The notes below the pieces were generated by a model. That model saw nothing but the letters and a program-made list of their open reading frames with translations. It was not told the origin of the DNA and did not search any database. From Pleurobrachia bachei (Eukaryota > Ctenophora > Tentaculata > Cydippida > Pleurobrachiidae), in NCBI GenBank assembly GCA_000695325.1, contig AVPN01000815.1, positions 5,678 to 36,029 of the forward strand: a DNA stretch of 30,352 bases, read 5' to 3'. Shown one piece after another: positions 19,399-29,031 of this stretch (positions within the stretch are counted from its first letter, which is position 1; the number at the start of each line of letters is the position of its first letter). The position numbers were made by a program, and so were the translations under genes.

Positions 19399-19815
19399 TT
19401 AATTTGACAATAAACAGCAAAATGCCTCCGAAAATATCGTTGAAAATGGCGATATTTCTCTCTTCAAGTCCTCTTTCATAACACGTCGCATGGCTGTGTA
19501 GATTGATTTCTTGCAAATTAACTCATCAATCATTGAAATTGTTGATTGGGGATCAAACTGACGTTTAACTCGATTTTTAGATTCACAGAATATTGATTTT
19601 CCGACGTTTAAAAGAATATTTTGGCGAATCTTATCCCACATGAGAGGTAAAGGGTCAGGGAAAAACTGTTCAAGTCCACCAAGAGCATAATATGCAGTGT
19701 TCAAATCACACATAGTGAGAAGACAGAACTTAGTTGACGCGTCAGTTATACATTTTTTGTTCCTCCTTACTTCACCATTGAAATAAAACTCAAATAACTC
19801 TAGTGGTGTGTGCTC
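19399..19815 (-). CDS. Unidentified protein, C-terminal part (copy 1)
   Basis: Minus-strand open frame cut at its upstream end by the junction at 19815/19816. It reads ELFEFYFNGEVRRNKKCITD, then TMCDLNTAYYALGGLEQFFP and DELICKKSIYTAMRRVMKED, ending SEAFCCLLSN. It shares most residues with the copy at 20316 and the one indel between them is a multiple of three, which supports real coding. I do not recognise the family; no transmembrane segment or catalytic motif is evident. Confidence 0.5.
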   Translation of the reverse strand, partial: EHTPLELFEFYFNGEVRRNKKCITDASTKFCLLTMCDLNTAYYALGGLEQFFPDPLPLMWDKIRQNILLNVGKSIFCESKNRVKRQFDPQSTISMIDELICKKSIYTAMRRVMKEDLKREISPFSTIFSEAFCCLLSN

Positions 19816-19964
19816 GATCTCCCCGCTGTCATTTCAACAACTTAGCGTAACGCGCAAACGACATTACCATGAAGTGCGGTGACCTGGATATTGCGAGCAG
19901 TGCCTCACAAGGGCAATGTGGTACATTATTGAGCCGCGCGCGAATAACAGCGTTGTCATATTCG

Positions 19965-20042
19965 GACGAAAGCCTGTCACTGTCAGGCCAATGCTCTGAC
20001 CATGACCACAGTTCTCGCGCCAATGCTCTGACAGACGAAAGC
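19965..20042. mobile_element. 60-base insertion with 9-base target duplication
   Basis: GACGAAAGC occurs at 19965-19973 and 20034-20042, flanking 60 bases missing from copy 1, where a single GATGAAAGC is found. The insert begins CTGTCA and ends CTGACA, so it has a minimal TGTCA/TGACA inverted end, and CCAATGCTCTGAC occurs twice inside. A 9-base target duplication with inverted ends suggests a tiny non-autonomous DNA transposon; this is inference from a single site. Confidence 0.55.
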
Positions 20043-20315
20043 TGTGACTGCTTGTTGTTTTCAAGTGACTGCAGTCATGATCTCAGTGAGGTGTGAAGCC
20101 GTGAATTGAATGTCATACTAAGCACCCCCTTTTTTTGTTTCCCATACCGTGTGTAAGAAGAACAACAGCATGACCCACCATGGTCTTTGTCAGCGGCCTT
20201 CACGTTTCACAATCACAATATGCATATGATGATCTGATTGTGAAGGATATCATCACCTTATGACACCTTGATCTTAATATAGTCATGTGTGTGAACAAGT
20301 AAATCCATCTTGATT

Positions 20316-20894
20316 TTAATTTGACAATAAACAGCAAAATGCCTCCGAAAATATCGTTGAAAATGGCGATATTTGTCTCTTCAAGTCCTCTTTCATAACA
20401 CGTCGCATGGCTGTGTAGATGGATTTCTTGCAAATCAACTCATCGATCATGGAGATTGTTGATTGGGGATCAAACTGACGTTTAGCCCGATTCTGCTTTT
20501 CAGGTTCACAAAATATTGATTTTCCGACGTTTAAAAGAACGTTTTGCCGAATCATATCCCACATGAGGGGTGAAGTCTCAGGGAAAAACTTTTCAAGTCC
20601 AGCAAGAGCATAATATGCAGTGTATAAATCACACATAGTGAGAAGACAGAACTTCGTTGAAGCGTCAGTTATGCATTTTTTGTTCCTCCTAACTTCACCA
20701 TTGAAATAGAATTCAAATAACTCCAGTGGAGTGTGCTCTCTTTTCTCACAAATCTCAATTGCAAGCCATCGAATATGAAAATATTTTTCCTTCATCCCGG
20801 GTACATTTCTCAGTTTTTCAATCCAATCAGAACCTCCGGTACACACGTATGCTTTAAATATGTTGACGACGTAGCGAGCATTTTCAGATCTTCA
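20316..20894 (-). CDS. Unidentified protein (copy 2)
   Basis: Minus-strand open frame reading ENARYVVNIFKAYVCTGGSD, then EKYFHIRWLAIEICEKREHT and on to the same C-terminus as copy 1 (SEAFCCLLSN). It has no ATG near its upstream end. A separate frame with an ATG at 20965 (MDIEIQISLKSPEMKWIVTV) runs toward it but in another frame, so there may be a splice junction near 20890 or a break in the gene. Composition is that of a soluble, helical, cysteine-containing protein. The family is not recognised and no function is proposed. Confidence 0.5.
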
Positions 20895-20965
20895 GAACTC
20901 TCTCTGACAGTGACTATCCACTTCATCTCAGGACTTTTTAGGGAAATTTGTATCTCAATATCCAT

Positions 20966-21560
20966 TTTATCTCAATTCTCAGTCTGGTGGCGCTAAATCG
21001 GGTCCTTATATCAAAACAGCTTTTCAAAATGGATAAATAATAATGGTACGTTACTCACACGAGCAATAGGCTTGGTAAGACTGATCGCTGAGGCATGCCA
21101 CTGATATAATATGAACGACTAAAATGGAATTGGAAGTGATTCTAAGCCAAGTAATAAAAAAAAAAACCAAACCGGAATTCATTCAACAGTCGGTAGTCCA
21201 CAAAACGATTGTTATTGGTTATATCTCTGCCATCCCCCAGGTGTTTGGTAGAACAGATCTTCTCTTTTAGTGTCAGAAAAAGTACTCTAAATTGTGCTAA
21301 ATGCTGATCAAATTTCCTTGTGTTGCTAATGACCAAATGTTGTAGCATCCCAATGGTAGAAATAGTATCACAGAAGTGTCTTTGGAGGGCGGAGGTTTTG
21401 GTTTAAGATGTCGCGGGCCGGGGGCCGTCTAATCGCCTATGCGACCAAAATTTTATCTGGCACCTTGAAGGACTTTTTTAGCTCGAGAGTTCGGCCGGGG
21501 AAAGGCCAAAAGGAACTGTACTGGTAATGAGAAGTTTCATGGATCATTACGGTTGGTGAG
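20966..21560. other. No gene recognised
   Basis: AT-rich sequence with an A-run at 21153-21163. The open frames here are short and unlike any protein I know. No RNA gene was seen. Confidence 0.5.
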
Positions 21561-21562
21561 GT

Positions 21563-21697
21563 TTTTCTGACTTTCTCTTTCTTCGTCGTTTTCTCTGTCT
21601 TTTTCTCACTTTCTCCCTCTTTCTCGCTCTCTTTCTCTCTCCCTCTTCGGCTTCCCTCTCTCATGTCACCCTCCTCTATCCCTCTCTCCCTCTCTGA
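21563..21697 (+). repeat. Polypyrimidine (CTTT/CTCT) tract
   Basis: About 135 bases almost entirely of C and T, upstream of the 98-residue gene. It may be a simple-sequence expansion or a structured promoter element; nothing further can be said. Confidence 0.7.
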
Positions 21698-22036
21698 AAT
21701 GCACAGCATATAACAAACAGTGCATGGGGAAATCGTGTTAAAAAGATTGCTTTCCCCCGCAGCAGCTCTATCAGACACCCCAGGGGGTCTCACATTTCTC
21801 TCTGTGAACTATCCCCCTATTGGTAGCTCGCATCACGTGACACACCTGATTTAGTACGTTGAAGGACCAGCAGCATCTGCTATATTCTCTAGCTTCAGCT
21901 CTCTTTTGCACCACAATCTTCTGCTGCTCCAGCCACCGTCTGTACCACATATTACTCCGCGTCTTTGAACGAACTCCGACCACCACTATTTTCAAACCGG
22001 GTGTTTCTGTAGTCTGTACGAGCTCCACCCTGCAAG

Positions 22037-22683
22037 ATGCCTACAGCGAGTACCCACAACACCATACCAAAGTGTCCCACCTGCAAAAAGGATTTCAATC
22101 ACGTGTGGATTAGCAACTCTCTCTGCTGCAGGGTATGTGTCACCATTTGTCACCATGTCACCATCAATTGTCATCAACTGTCACGATGTGTGACAGACAT
22201 TGTGTGTCACGATGTGCCGTTTTTGCCCGAAGGCCGAATTGCATAATTTAGTTAGTACTATTACCCCACCCCATGCAGTTGAAAAGCGAGGTACCCAGAT
22301 TTGTGATAGAGCGTCCTCCAAAGGATAGCAGACGGGCAGCTCATGTTGTGGCCCACAATAACCTCTGTCCTTGGTATACCCTGCAGGTAAATCATAGCGC
22401 CATGTTGATGTACAAATTAGTCAGTGTAGTAACAGACCGTACCGTGACTGCAGACTGTGGCATTTGACAGTAACACCCCCCCAGTAACTGTAAGCTCAGA
22501 ACGGGCCGACGCCGCCAGATTTATACATCAATAAACTAGATTCGCTTTTCATTTTTATAATCCCTTACATCTCCAACAATTCCCCTGCAGGAGGAGAAGG
22601 CTTGTGGAGCTGACTTTTCCTGGATCAAGTGTAACAAACGACAGAAGATCGGAATCAAACCAGCAGCTGTCTGCCCTTGGTAA
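22037..22683 (+). CDS. Small 98-residue cysteine-containing protein, three exons
   Basis: Exons 22037-22132, 22279-22386 and 22591-22683 join with phase 0 at both introns, with donors GTATGT and GTAAAT and acceptors ATGCAG and CTGCAG. The product begins MPTASTHNTIPKCPTCKKDF and ends KIGIKPAAVCPW. It has a CPTC knuckle, a CC pair and further single cysteines (LCPWY, ACGADF, IKC, VCPW), so a small zinc-binding fold is possible. No signal peptide or membrane segment. I do not recognise the family. Consistent splice sites and phases over three exons make the model likely, but there is no homologue in view. Confidence 0.6.
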
Positions 22684-23155
22684 TGGGTTGTAGACTGCTT
22701 AGAGTTCTCTGTCACTGTCAAAGTATTGGGCATTGGCCTGACAGAGAGTTCTTTCAGCTGATTAGTCAAGAACCTTAACTAACGACCGGGACTGGTTTAT
22801 AACTTTCAAAAGACATAACATTGGCCTGGAGTTATATAACAAATGAACCCTTGAGCATTTACATTTATTGTCATAAACATGTCTCTTGTGACATGTGGTC
22901 AGAACACTATCTCTCTCTCTACTCGATCTCAGCTAGCAATCAAATTAAACCGTATTGCTGCTGTGATCGAGAGCTTCTTGAGAGTTTGCCATGGTTCGTG
23001 GGTTTGTGTGTCAAAGACTTGTGTGTAGGAGCATAATATATTCGTGTTCAATGTCAGGCCTTATGTCAGAGATCAATATCATGTTTCCTGTCAAAAATAC
23101 CTTTGACGTTCTTCTTGTCATTCAATATATCATCAATGTGACATGTGTATAATTT
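22684..23155. other. Intergenic, nothing recognised
   Basis: AT-rich spacer between the 98-residue gene and the 3' end of the duplicated Ly6 exons. No supported open frame, RNA or repeat was seen. Confidence 0.5.
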
Positions 23156-23271
23156 GTTGTTTTGCTGCCACAAAAGAAATGACTTTTTAAGCATAAACAG
23201 ATCAAAATTTCAATCTCATTAAATCATAGTAGAGATGCTCCAAAAACAGTCAATAACATGAAATCGTCAAT

Positions 23272-24216
23272 TTACAAGAATCTGCCAGCAACCATGGCAA
23301 CCAGTAGAGAGACAGTAACAGAAACGGTTACACCGGAGTTACATCTGTTTTCTTCACACGTGTAAACTTTACACTTCTTCAGCTCCTCCTGTTCGTCATT
23401 TTCGTCACACATGTCCTCTGAAAAATATGGAGGGACTCCACAACTTTTACACTATAGTATGAAATAAAACGAACGATTAAGGAAACCGTGGCCATGGATT
23501 ATATATCCTAATTTCTCCCATATGCCTACACTGCTATCAATTCTTCATCACACTCACTTCAGACCTTCCAGCTCACTGCCCACTCAGTTCCTAATCTTGC
23601 TAGGCTTAAATAGAGCCCCGGGACATTGTTGAGGGTAGTCCGTGTCATGTATGTAGAGTACAGTGTACAAGTAGACGGAACTCAAATTGTACTTTCGCAA
23701 GACTGTTAGATATCCCCTAATTACACAGGTCTCTCTACAAGTGCAGTAATACAGTATAATAGTTTACAGAGTTGGAAGGTCACTAAGCTGTAGTACACAT
23801 TATTCCCCTATTTCTGCTCCAATTGGCTTTGTTTGACCTCTTTAATCTTTATCATTGTCTCAAACTACCTTCAATCTAGACTCATTATAATTATACATCC
23901 CTCTAACTGATGATATAACACACTCACAGTGCTTTGAAGCTTCATGAAGTGCCCGTTATAATTTGAACGTCAGTGTGAACTAAAACTCGGCAACAACTCA
24001 GTTTAGAAGACTAAACACCCTCTCTAGGACTCTACTGCACTACCCCTTACTAAGCTAAACACTCTCTCTACACTACCCTTACTACCCTTAGTCCTTACTA
24101 CCCCATTCCTCTCTTACCGATGTAGCTTTTGTCCTGGACACAGCTTCTCTCTTCATATTGCACATCCTCGTTGCTCTCAAAGGTGTACTCCCTCTTGTAA
24201 CACACCGCTCTCTCAC
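23272..24216 (-). CDS. Ly6/uPAR-like gene, duplicated exons 2 and 3 without exon 1
   Basis: Exon 2 (24118-24216) and exon 3 (23272-23417) repeat the exons of the complete gene upstream on the same strand, with matching splice sites. No second signal-peptide exon is present between them and the full gene, so this pair could serve only as extra 3' exons of the same transcript or is an assembly duplicate. Proteins are identical to those of 25576-25674 and 24730-24875 as far as I could compare. Confidence 0.75.
23436..23485. other. 50-base straight-complement block 4
   Basis: Same-order complement of 24894-24943, 50 of 50 by eye, with identical flanks on both sides. It lies in Ly6 intron 2 just before the exon 3 acceptor. 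The version at 24894-24943 gives a more pyrimidine-rich tract before the acceptor on the minus strand, a weak hint that 23436-23485 is the altered one. Confidence 0.93.
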
Positions 24217-24221
24217 CTGCA

Positions 24222-24613
24222 ACAAGGGGCATGGTGACATAGACATCTGGTGTGTGGGGGTCTAGGTGTCTATTTCACCTGTAACAGGGCATGGTAACAT
24301 AGACACCTGGGGTGTGGGGGTCGCACATGGTGACATAGACACCTGCAACAGGGCATGGTGACATAGACACTTGGTTTGTGGGGGTCGCACCTGGTGTCTA
24401 TTTCACCTGTAACAGGGCATGGTAACATAGACACCTGGGGTGTGGGGGTCGCACATGGTGACATAGACACCTGCAACAGGGCATGGTGACATAGACACTT
24501 GGTTTGTGGGGGTCGCACCTGGTGTCTATTTCACCTGTAACAGGGCATGGTGACATAGACACCTGGTGTTTGGGGGTCGCACTAGGTGTCTATTTCACCT
24601 GCAACAGGGCATG
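24222..24613. repeat. Minisatellite in Ly6 intron 1 (copy 1)
   Basis: About seven imperfect units of a GGGCATGGTGACATAGACAC motif alternating with GTGTGGGGGTCGCAC and GGTGTCTATTTCACCTG. GGTGTCTAT and ATAGACACC within the unit are inverted, so neighbouring units can fold on themselves. Confidence 0.85.
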
Positions 24614-24729
24614 GTTGTTTTGCTGCCACAAAAGAAATGACTTTTTAAGCATAAACAGATCAAAATTTCAATCTCATTAAATCATAGTAGAGATGCTCCA
24701 AAAACAGTCAATAACATGAAATCGTCAAT

Positions 24730-26333
24730 TTACAAGAATCTGCCAGCAACCATGGCAACCAGTAGAGAGACAGTAACAGAAACGGTTACACCGGAGTTAC
24801 ATCTGTTTTCTTCACACGTGTAAACTTTACACTTCTTCAGCTCCTCCTGTTCGTCATTTTCGTCACACATGTCCTCTGAAAAATATGGAGGGAGAGGTGT
24901 TGAAAATGTGATATCATACTTTATTTTGCTTGCTAATTCCTTTCCGTGGCCATGGATTATATATCCTAATTTCTCCCATATGCCTACACTGCTATCAATT
25001 CTTCATCACACTCACTTCAGACCTTCCAGCTCACTGCCCACTCAGTTCCTAATCTTGCTAGGCTTAAATAGAGCCCCGGGACATTGTTGAGGGTAGTCCG
25101 TGTCATGTATGTAGAGTACAGTGTACAAGTAGACGGAACTCAAATTGTACTTTCGCAAGACTGTTAGATATCCCCTAATTACACAGGTCTCTCTACAAGT
25201 GCAGTAATACAGTATAATAGTTTACAGAGTTGGAAGGTCACTAAGCTGTAGTACACATTATTCCCCTATTTCTGCTCCAATTGGCTTTGTTTGACCTCTT
25301 TAATCTTTATCATTGTCTCAAACTACCTTCAATCTAGACTCATTATAATTATACATCCCTCTAACTGATGATATAACACACTCACAGTGCTTTGAAGCTT
25401 CATGAAGTGCCCGTTATAATTTGAACTTCAGTTTGAACTAAAACTCGGCAACAACTCAGTTTAGAAGACTAAACACCCTCTCTAGGACTCTACTGCACTA
25501 CCCCTTACTAAGCTAAACACTCTCTCTACACTACCCTTACTACCCTTAGTCCTTACTACCCCATTCCTCTCTTACCGATGTAGCTTTTGTCCTGGACACA
25601 GCTTCTCTCTTCATATTGCACATCCTCGTTGCTCTCAAAGGTGTACTCCCTCTTGTAACACACCGCTCTCTCACCTGCAACAAGGGGCATGGTGACATAG
25701 ACATCTGGTGTGTGGGGGTCTAGGTGTCTATTTCACCTGTAACAGGGCATGGTAACATAGACACCTGGGGTGTGGGGGTCGCACATGGTGACATAGACAC
25801 CTGCAACAGGGCATGGTGACATAGACACCTGGTGTGTGGGGGTCGCACTAGGTGTCTATTTCACCTGCAACAGGGCATGGTGACATAGACACTTGGTTTG
25901 TGGGGGTCGCACCTGGTGTCTATTTCACCTGTAACAGGGCATGGTGACATAGACACCTGGTGTATGGGGGTCGCACCAGGTGTCTATTTCACCTGCAACA
26001 GGGCATGGAATTGAAATAGTTGTATTGCCGTTGTAAGTTGTGGGCCTAGGGATTGGAGAGGGGAGCTGTTATGTTGTGGGCCTAGGGGAAGGGCGCTGTT
26101 AGGTATTGTCATTTGTGGGCCCTAAGGATTGTAAAAGAGTTGTTTTGTTGTACTTCAACTTGTACAACGTAGACTCTATCATTTACGGACTAACGATAAG
26201 ACTAAGAGCCACACATACCGTTACAGATGACAGTGTTACAATTATCGATGTTGTCCTCCCTGGTAGTGCACTGGTAGCACTGCAGGGCTAGTGTGCAACC
26301 TAGCAGGCCAAGCAAAAACAGGATACGCAACAT
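24730..26333 (-). CDS. Ly6/uPAR (three-finger) GPI-anchored surface protein
   Basis: Minus-strand gene of three exons: 26219-26333, 25576-25674 and 24730-24875, all joined in phase 1 with GT-AG sites, giving 119 residues. The N-terminus MLRILFLLGLLGCTLALQ is a signal peptide, followed directly by CYQCTT, the typical Ly6 opening (LxCYxC). Further cysteines follow (NCNTVIC, AVCYKREY, RSCVQD, DMCDENDE, KCKVYTCEENRCN), and the CxxxxCN close is the Ly6 hallmark. The C-terminal hydrophobic stretch VTVSVTVSLLVAMVAGRFL fits a GPI-attachment signal. The ligand cannot be told from sequence. Intron 1 holds the minisatellite. Confidence in the family is high because signal, cysteine framework, CN motif and GPI tail all agree. 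Confidence 0.88.
25681..26008. repeat. Minisatellite in Ly6 intron 1 (copy 2)
   Basis: The same array as at 24222-24613, shorter and with a different unit order, as expected for a length-variable locus. Confidence 0.85.
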
Positions 26334-27479
26334 ACTGGAAGCTGGATGGGAGTTTTAGTAATTTTAGGGAGTTATACTGAATAGTTGCTGCATTCTGCAA
26401 ACTGTAATTTGGTCCAGAAAAACATTTTAGATTTTGAATTAAGTTGACAACGACAATGGATCTAGATCAAACACAAGTTTGTGTGTGTTAACAGGTTGTG
26501 CAGTATTTAGGTGGTGAAGTAATGTGGGGGTAAGAAAAACAGACCTATTCACTATTCCCGGAAACGGTGGTATCTTGGTCGGAGGATGATCTCTCCATTG
26601 TTTGTTCAGATGTAACAGGTCATCAAACCACCGAGCTGACTATCTATATCGTATGTAGGGTCAAACAGACAGACATACAGACGGACAAAGATAGACAGTG
26701 CATGTCGTCTGTCTCTCTAGGTAAGTCATACACGTACTAACATAGTCGGATAGACAGAAGACTCTCCTGAGAAGAAAACATGGGAGTTGGGGCAGAGAAA
26801 TTAGAAAACTGAAATAAATGAAAAGATGGAAACATGTTGATCCCGTTGAGTAACAATTGCTTGTACATATTCATGTTTAATAAATTCCATGGAAATAAAT
26901 GATCATTTAATTTTTGGCGTAGCAAAACCGTTTGTTGAGACAACTTCTGTATTTTAAATGATATTTCTGTCGTATAGGAAGGGCGAGCTACGACTCGTAG
27001 GATATACATAATAGGCTTTGCTTTCATTGATTTGAAATTCAAATATTCACATACATCATGAATTAAATCATCATCTGCATTTTACAATTACGTAATCGAT
27101 GACGTAACTGATGACGTCAAACTCATGCCGCCCAATTTTGCTTTTCACTGCCATGCCGAACAGTTGAATTGCAGTCGCACCCGTTTTATCGCGGTGATAT
27201 ATGTGTTGCTTGGTGATAAGAAAGGCGTTCAGTTACATGTACACTTAGAATGGTCCAGTAACTTAATATCTCCACACGTCAGTTCCATGAAGGGGTTGGT
27301 GCTAATGTTTCGTCTAGTTTGTGTTTTTTGTCGCTGATCTTCAACAGAACTTTGTCAGTTTCGATCCCCACGACCCAAATTTAGAAAATCCCAGATACCT
27401 ATAAATACCTATTCAGTTTCACTTTCTCACTTAACCCCCCCGTATGAGGAACATATAGGTACCCTAAACCAGCAGCAGG
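26334..27479. other. Intergenic region between Ly6 and tetraspanin
   Basis: These two genes are divergent, so this 1.1 kb holds both promoters. A CAGACAGACA/TGTCTGTCT-like inverted stretch lies at 26667-26720. Near 27090-27120 GATGACGTAACT is followed by GATGACGTCAAAC; the second contains a perfect CRE palindrome TGACGTCA. A 101-codon minus-strand open frame at 26737-27042 shows no recognisable protein. No RNA gene seen. Confidence 0.5.
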
Positions 27480-29031
27480 ATGGGTTGCCTATCTGACTTC
27501 ATAGCTGGCGCTATCCGTGTTATCCTATTTGGATTGAACTTTGCGACCCTCATGACCGGGGCAGTACTACTGGGGTGTGGGGTTTACATTAAGATTGCTA
27601 TGAACCAATTCACCGATATGGAGGATGTGAAGGGACTGGATGTTGTCGCGTGAGTCAAGATATCTTGAGATGTTTTAATTCTTACTAATATCGAACATGA
27701 TTTGACGTGATCAGGGTCCAGGGTGCACTCTGCAGTAGCGTGAGCTCGTTTGGTTGCCCCAAATCTGAGTTAATTCCTCCTAACCTAGTGGTATTGCACG
27801 ATCTCACGTCATCAACAACCGTACTATTTCAGATACTTTTTAATCGCCTTTGGTATGGTAGTGATTGTGCTAAGTCTATTTGGATGTCTGGGGGCATGCC
27901 TTCAGAACCATGTTCTTCTCTCAGTCTACTTCTGTCTCATGCTACTCCTGCTACTGGGAGAAATTGCTATTGGTAGGTGCCAGGTGGTGTGGTGAGTGGT
28001 CACTTGTCCACCGAGAGGTTAACCTTTTCTTACTTAGTCTGTACAAAGTGTATGACACAAAAAGTCACTATGATGGTGATGGATTAAACTCATTGAAGCT
28101 TCACCCTAGGTGTATTGTACGCTGTAGAGAAACACATTATTGTCACCGAGATTGATGAAACGGTGGAGCGGACTGTGAAAAATGTGAGTGAGTTAACGAT
28201 TTCCCCCATTTCGGCCTGTAGAAAACTGTTTGAGTGTTTGGCGCCACATACCAAATCTAACCGCCCTGAGAAATTAAGATTTTGAATATCAATATCGGTC
28301 TTTTCTGCTTTCTACATTTTTACCCATTCCCCTACAATTTCAGTACGGTAAAGGAGACACGACTTCTGACGCCACTATAGATCATATTCAAGGCCTCCTT
28401 GAGTGTTGCGGCTACAATGGACCGACTGATTATGGAATCATAACACAAATAGACCTACCAAAATCCTGCTGTTCCGGTGAGTTAGAACACATCATAGCAG
28501 CTTCATTCAGAACAACTCAGCATGATTTTCATTTGAAGAAGTATACAGTTTTAAAATCCTCTCAAGACCAGACCCGCTATCCACGGAGTCCTCCTAACTC
28601 TAAATCTCCTACAGATGTGGTACCAGGGGGTGCGTGTAACACTCTTACAGCATACAAGACAGGATGTAAAGCACAGATTGAACACTTCATATCATGTGAG
28701 TACAACTAGCACGTGAGGAAACTCCTTGCTCTAAGACTAAAATGAGTAGGTACAACCTTTTTGTGTGACCAGTGGGTTAATCCATCCACCCAATCTCTCC
28801 CATGATCACATCTAACTAAGCACTCTATCTCCCTCATATCTCTCCCACATTCATCTTACCATCTCACCCTGATCTGGATCATCTCTCTCCCCAGCCCAAA
28901 CGACGATAGTGATAATAACCGTGTGTGCTGTTGTTGTCCTTGAGATCGTAACGATGTTAGCTGCTTGTTATCTCCGAAGAAAGGAACTGAAGGATATATA
29001 TCTCGTCAATACTCCCCCATACTCAATGTGA
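27480..29031 (+). CDS. Tetraspanin
   Basis: Six exons: 27480-27649, 27833-27972, 28110-28183, 28344-28476, 28615-28695 and 28895-29031. All have GT-AG sites and compatible phases, for 244 residues. It has the tetraspanin plan: TM1 (VILFGLNFATLMTGAVLLGC), a short first loop, TM2 and TM3 (YFLIAFGMVVIVLSLFGCLG, then VYFCLMLLLLLGEIAIG), a large loop with the diagnostic CCG (LLECCGYNGPTDYG), a second cysteine pair (KSCCSG) and two more single cysteines, then TM4 (TTIVIITVCAVVVLEIVTML) with a short tail RRKELKDIYLVNTPPYSM. These proteins organise membrane microdomains with integrins and other partners. The tail Tyr residues could be sorting motifs. Exon 1 joins directly to the exon at 27833. The subfamily is not assignable. 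Confidence 0.92.

Larger units (their letters stand above)
18849..20738 (+). repeat. Duplication E (18849-19815 and 19816-20738)
   Basis: Head-to-tail repeat with several per cent divergence and indels, containing the 3' part of an unidentified minus-strand frame. Each copy has a private small insertion with target duplications (19144-19216 in copy 1, 19974-20033 in copy 2). It starts only 20 bases after duplication D ends. Confidence 0.88.
23156..26008 (+). repeat. Duplication F (about 23156-24613 and 24611-26008)
   Basis: Direct repeat of about 1.4 kb carrying exon 3, intron 2, exon 2 and part of intron 1 of the minus-strand Ly6 gene. Nearly identical except for minisatellite copy number, a GTCAGTGTG/TTCAGTTTG difference in intron 2, and block 4. 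Confidence 0.9.

Noticed and set aside
23293-23304. CAACCATGGCAACC in Ly6 exon 3 as an X-box
   Set aside because: It is coding sequence (VAMVAG) and only one half-site fits.
24270-24518. 82-codon minus-strand open frame rich in Cys, His and Pro
   Set aside because: It is a translation of the minisatellite units; the internal repetition mirrors the DNA repeat.
26737-27042. 101-codon minus-strand open frame
   Set aside because: AT-rich composition, no recognisable motif, no splice context; it lies in the shared promoter region of two divergent genes.
27715-27739. A possible extra mini-exon in the tetraspanin between exons 1 and 2
   Set aside because: Exon 1 joins directly to the exon at 27833 in the correct phase, giving a normal first loop; the mini-exon is not needed and one version of it breaks the phase.
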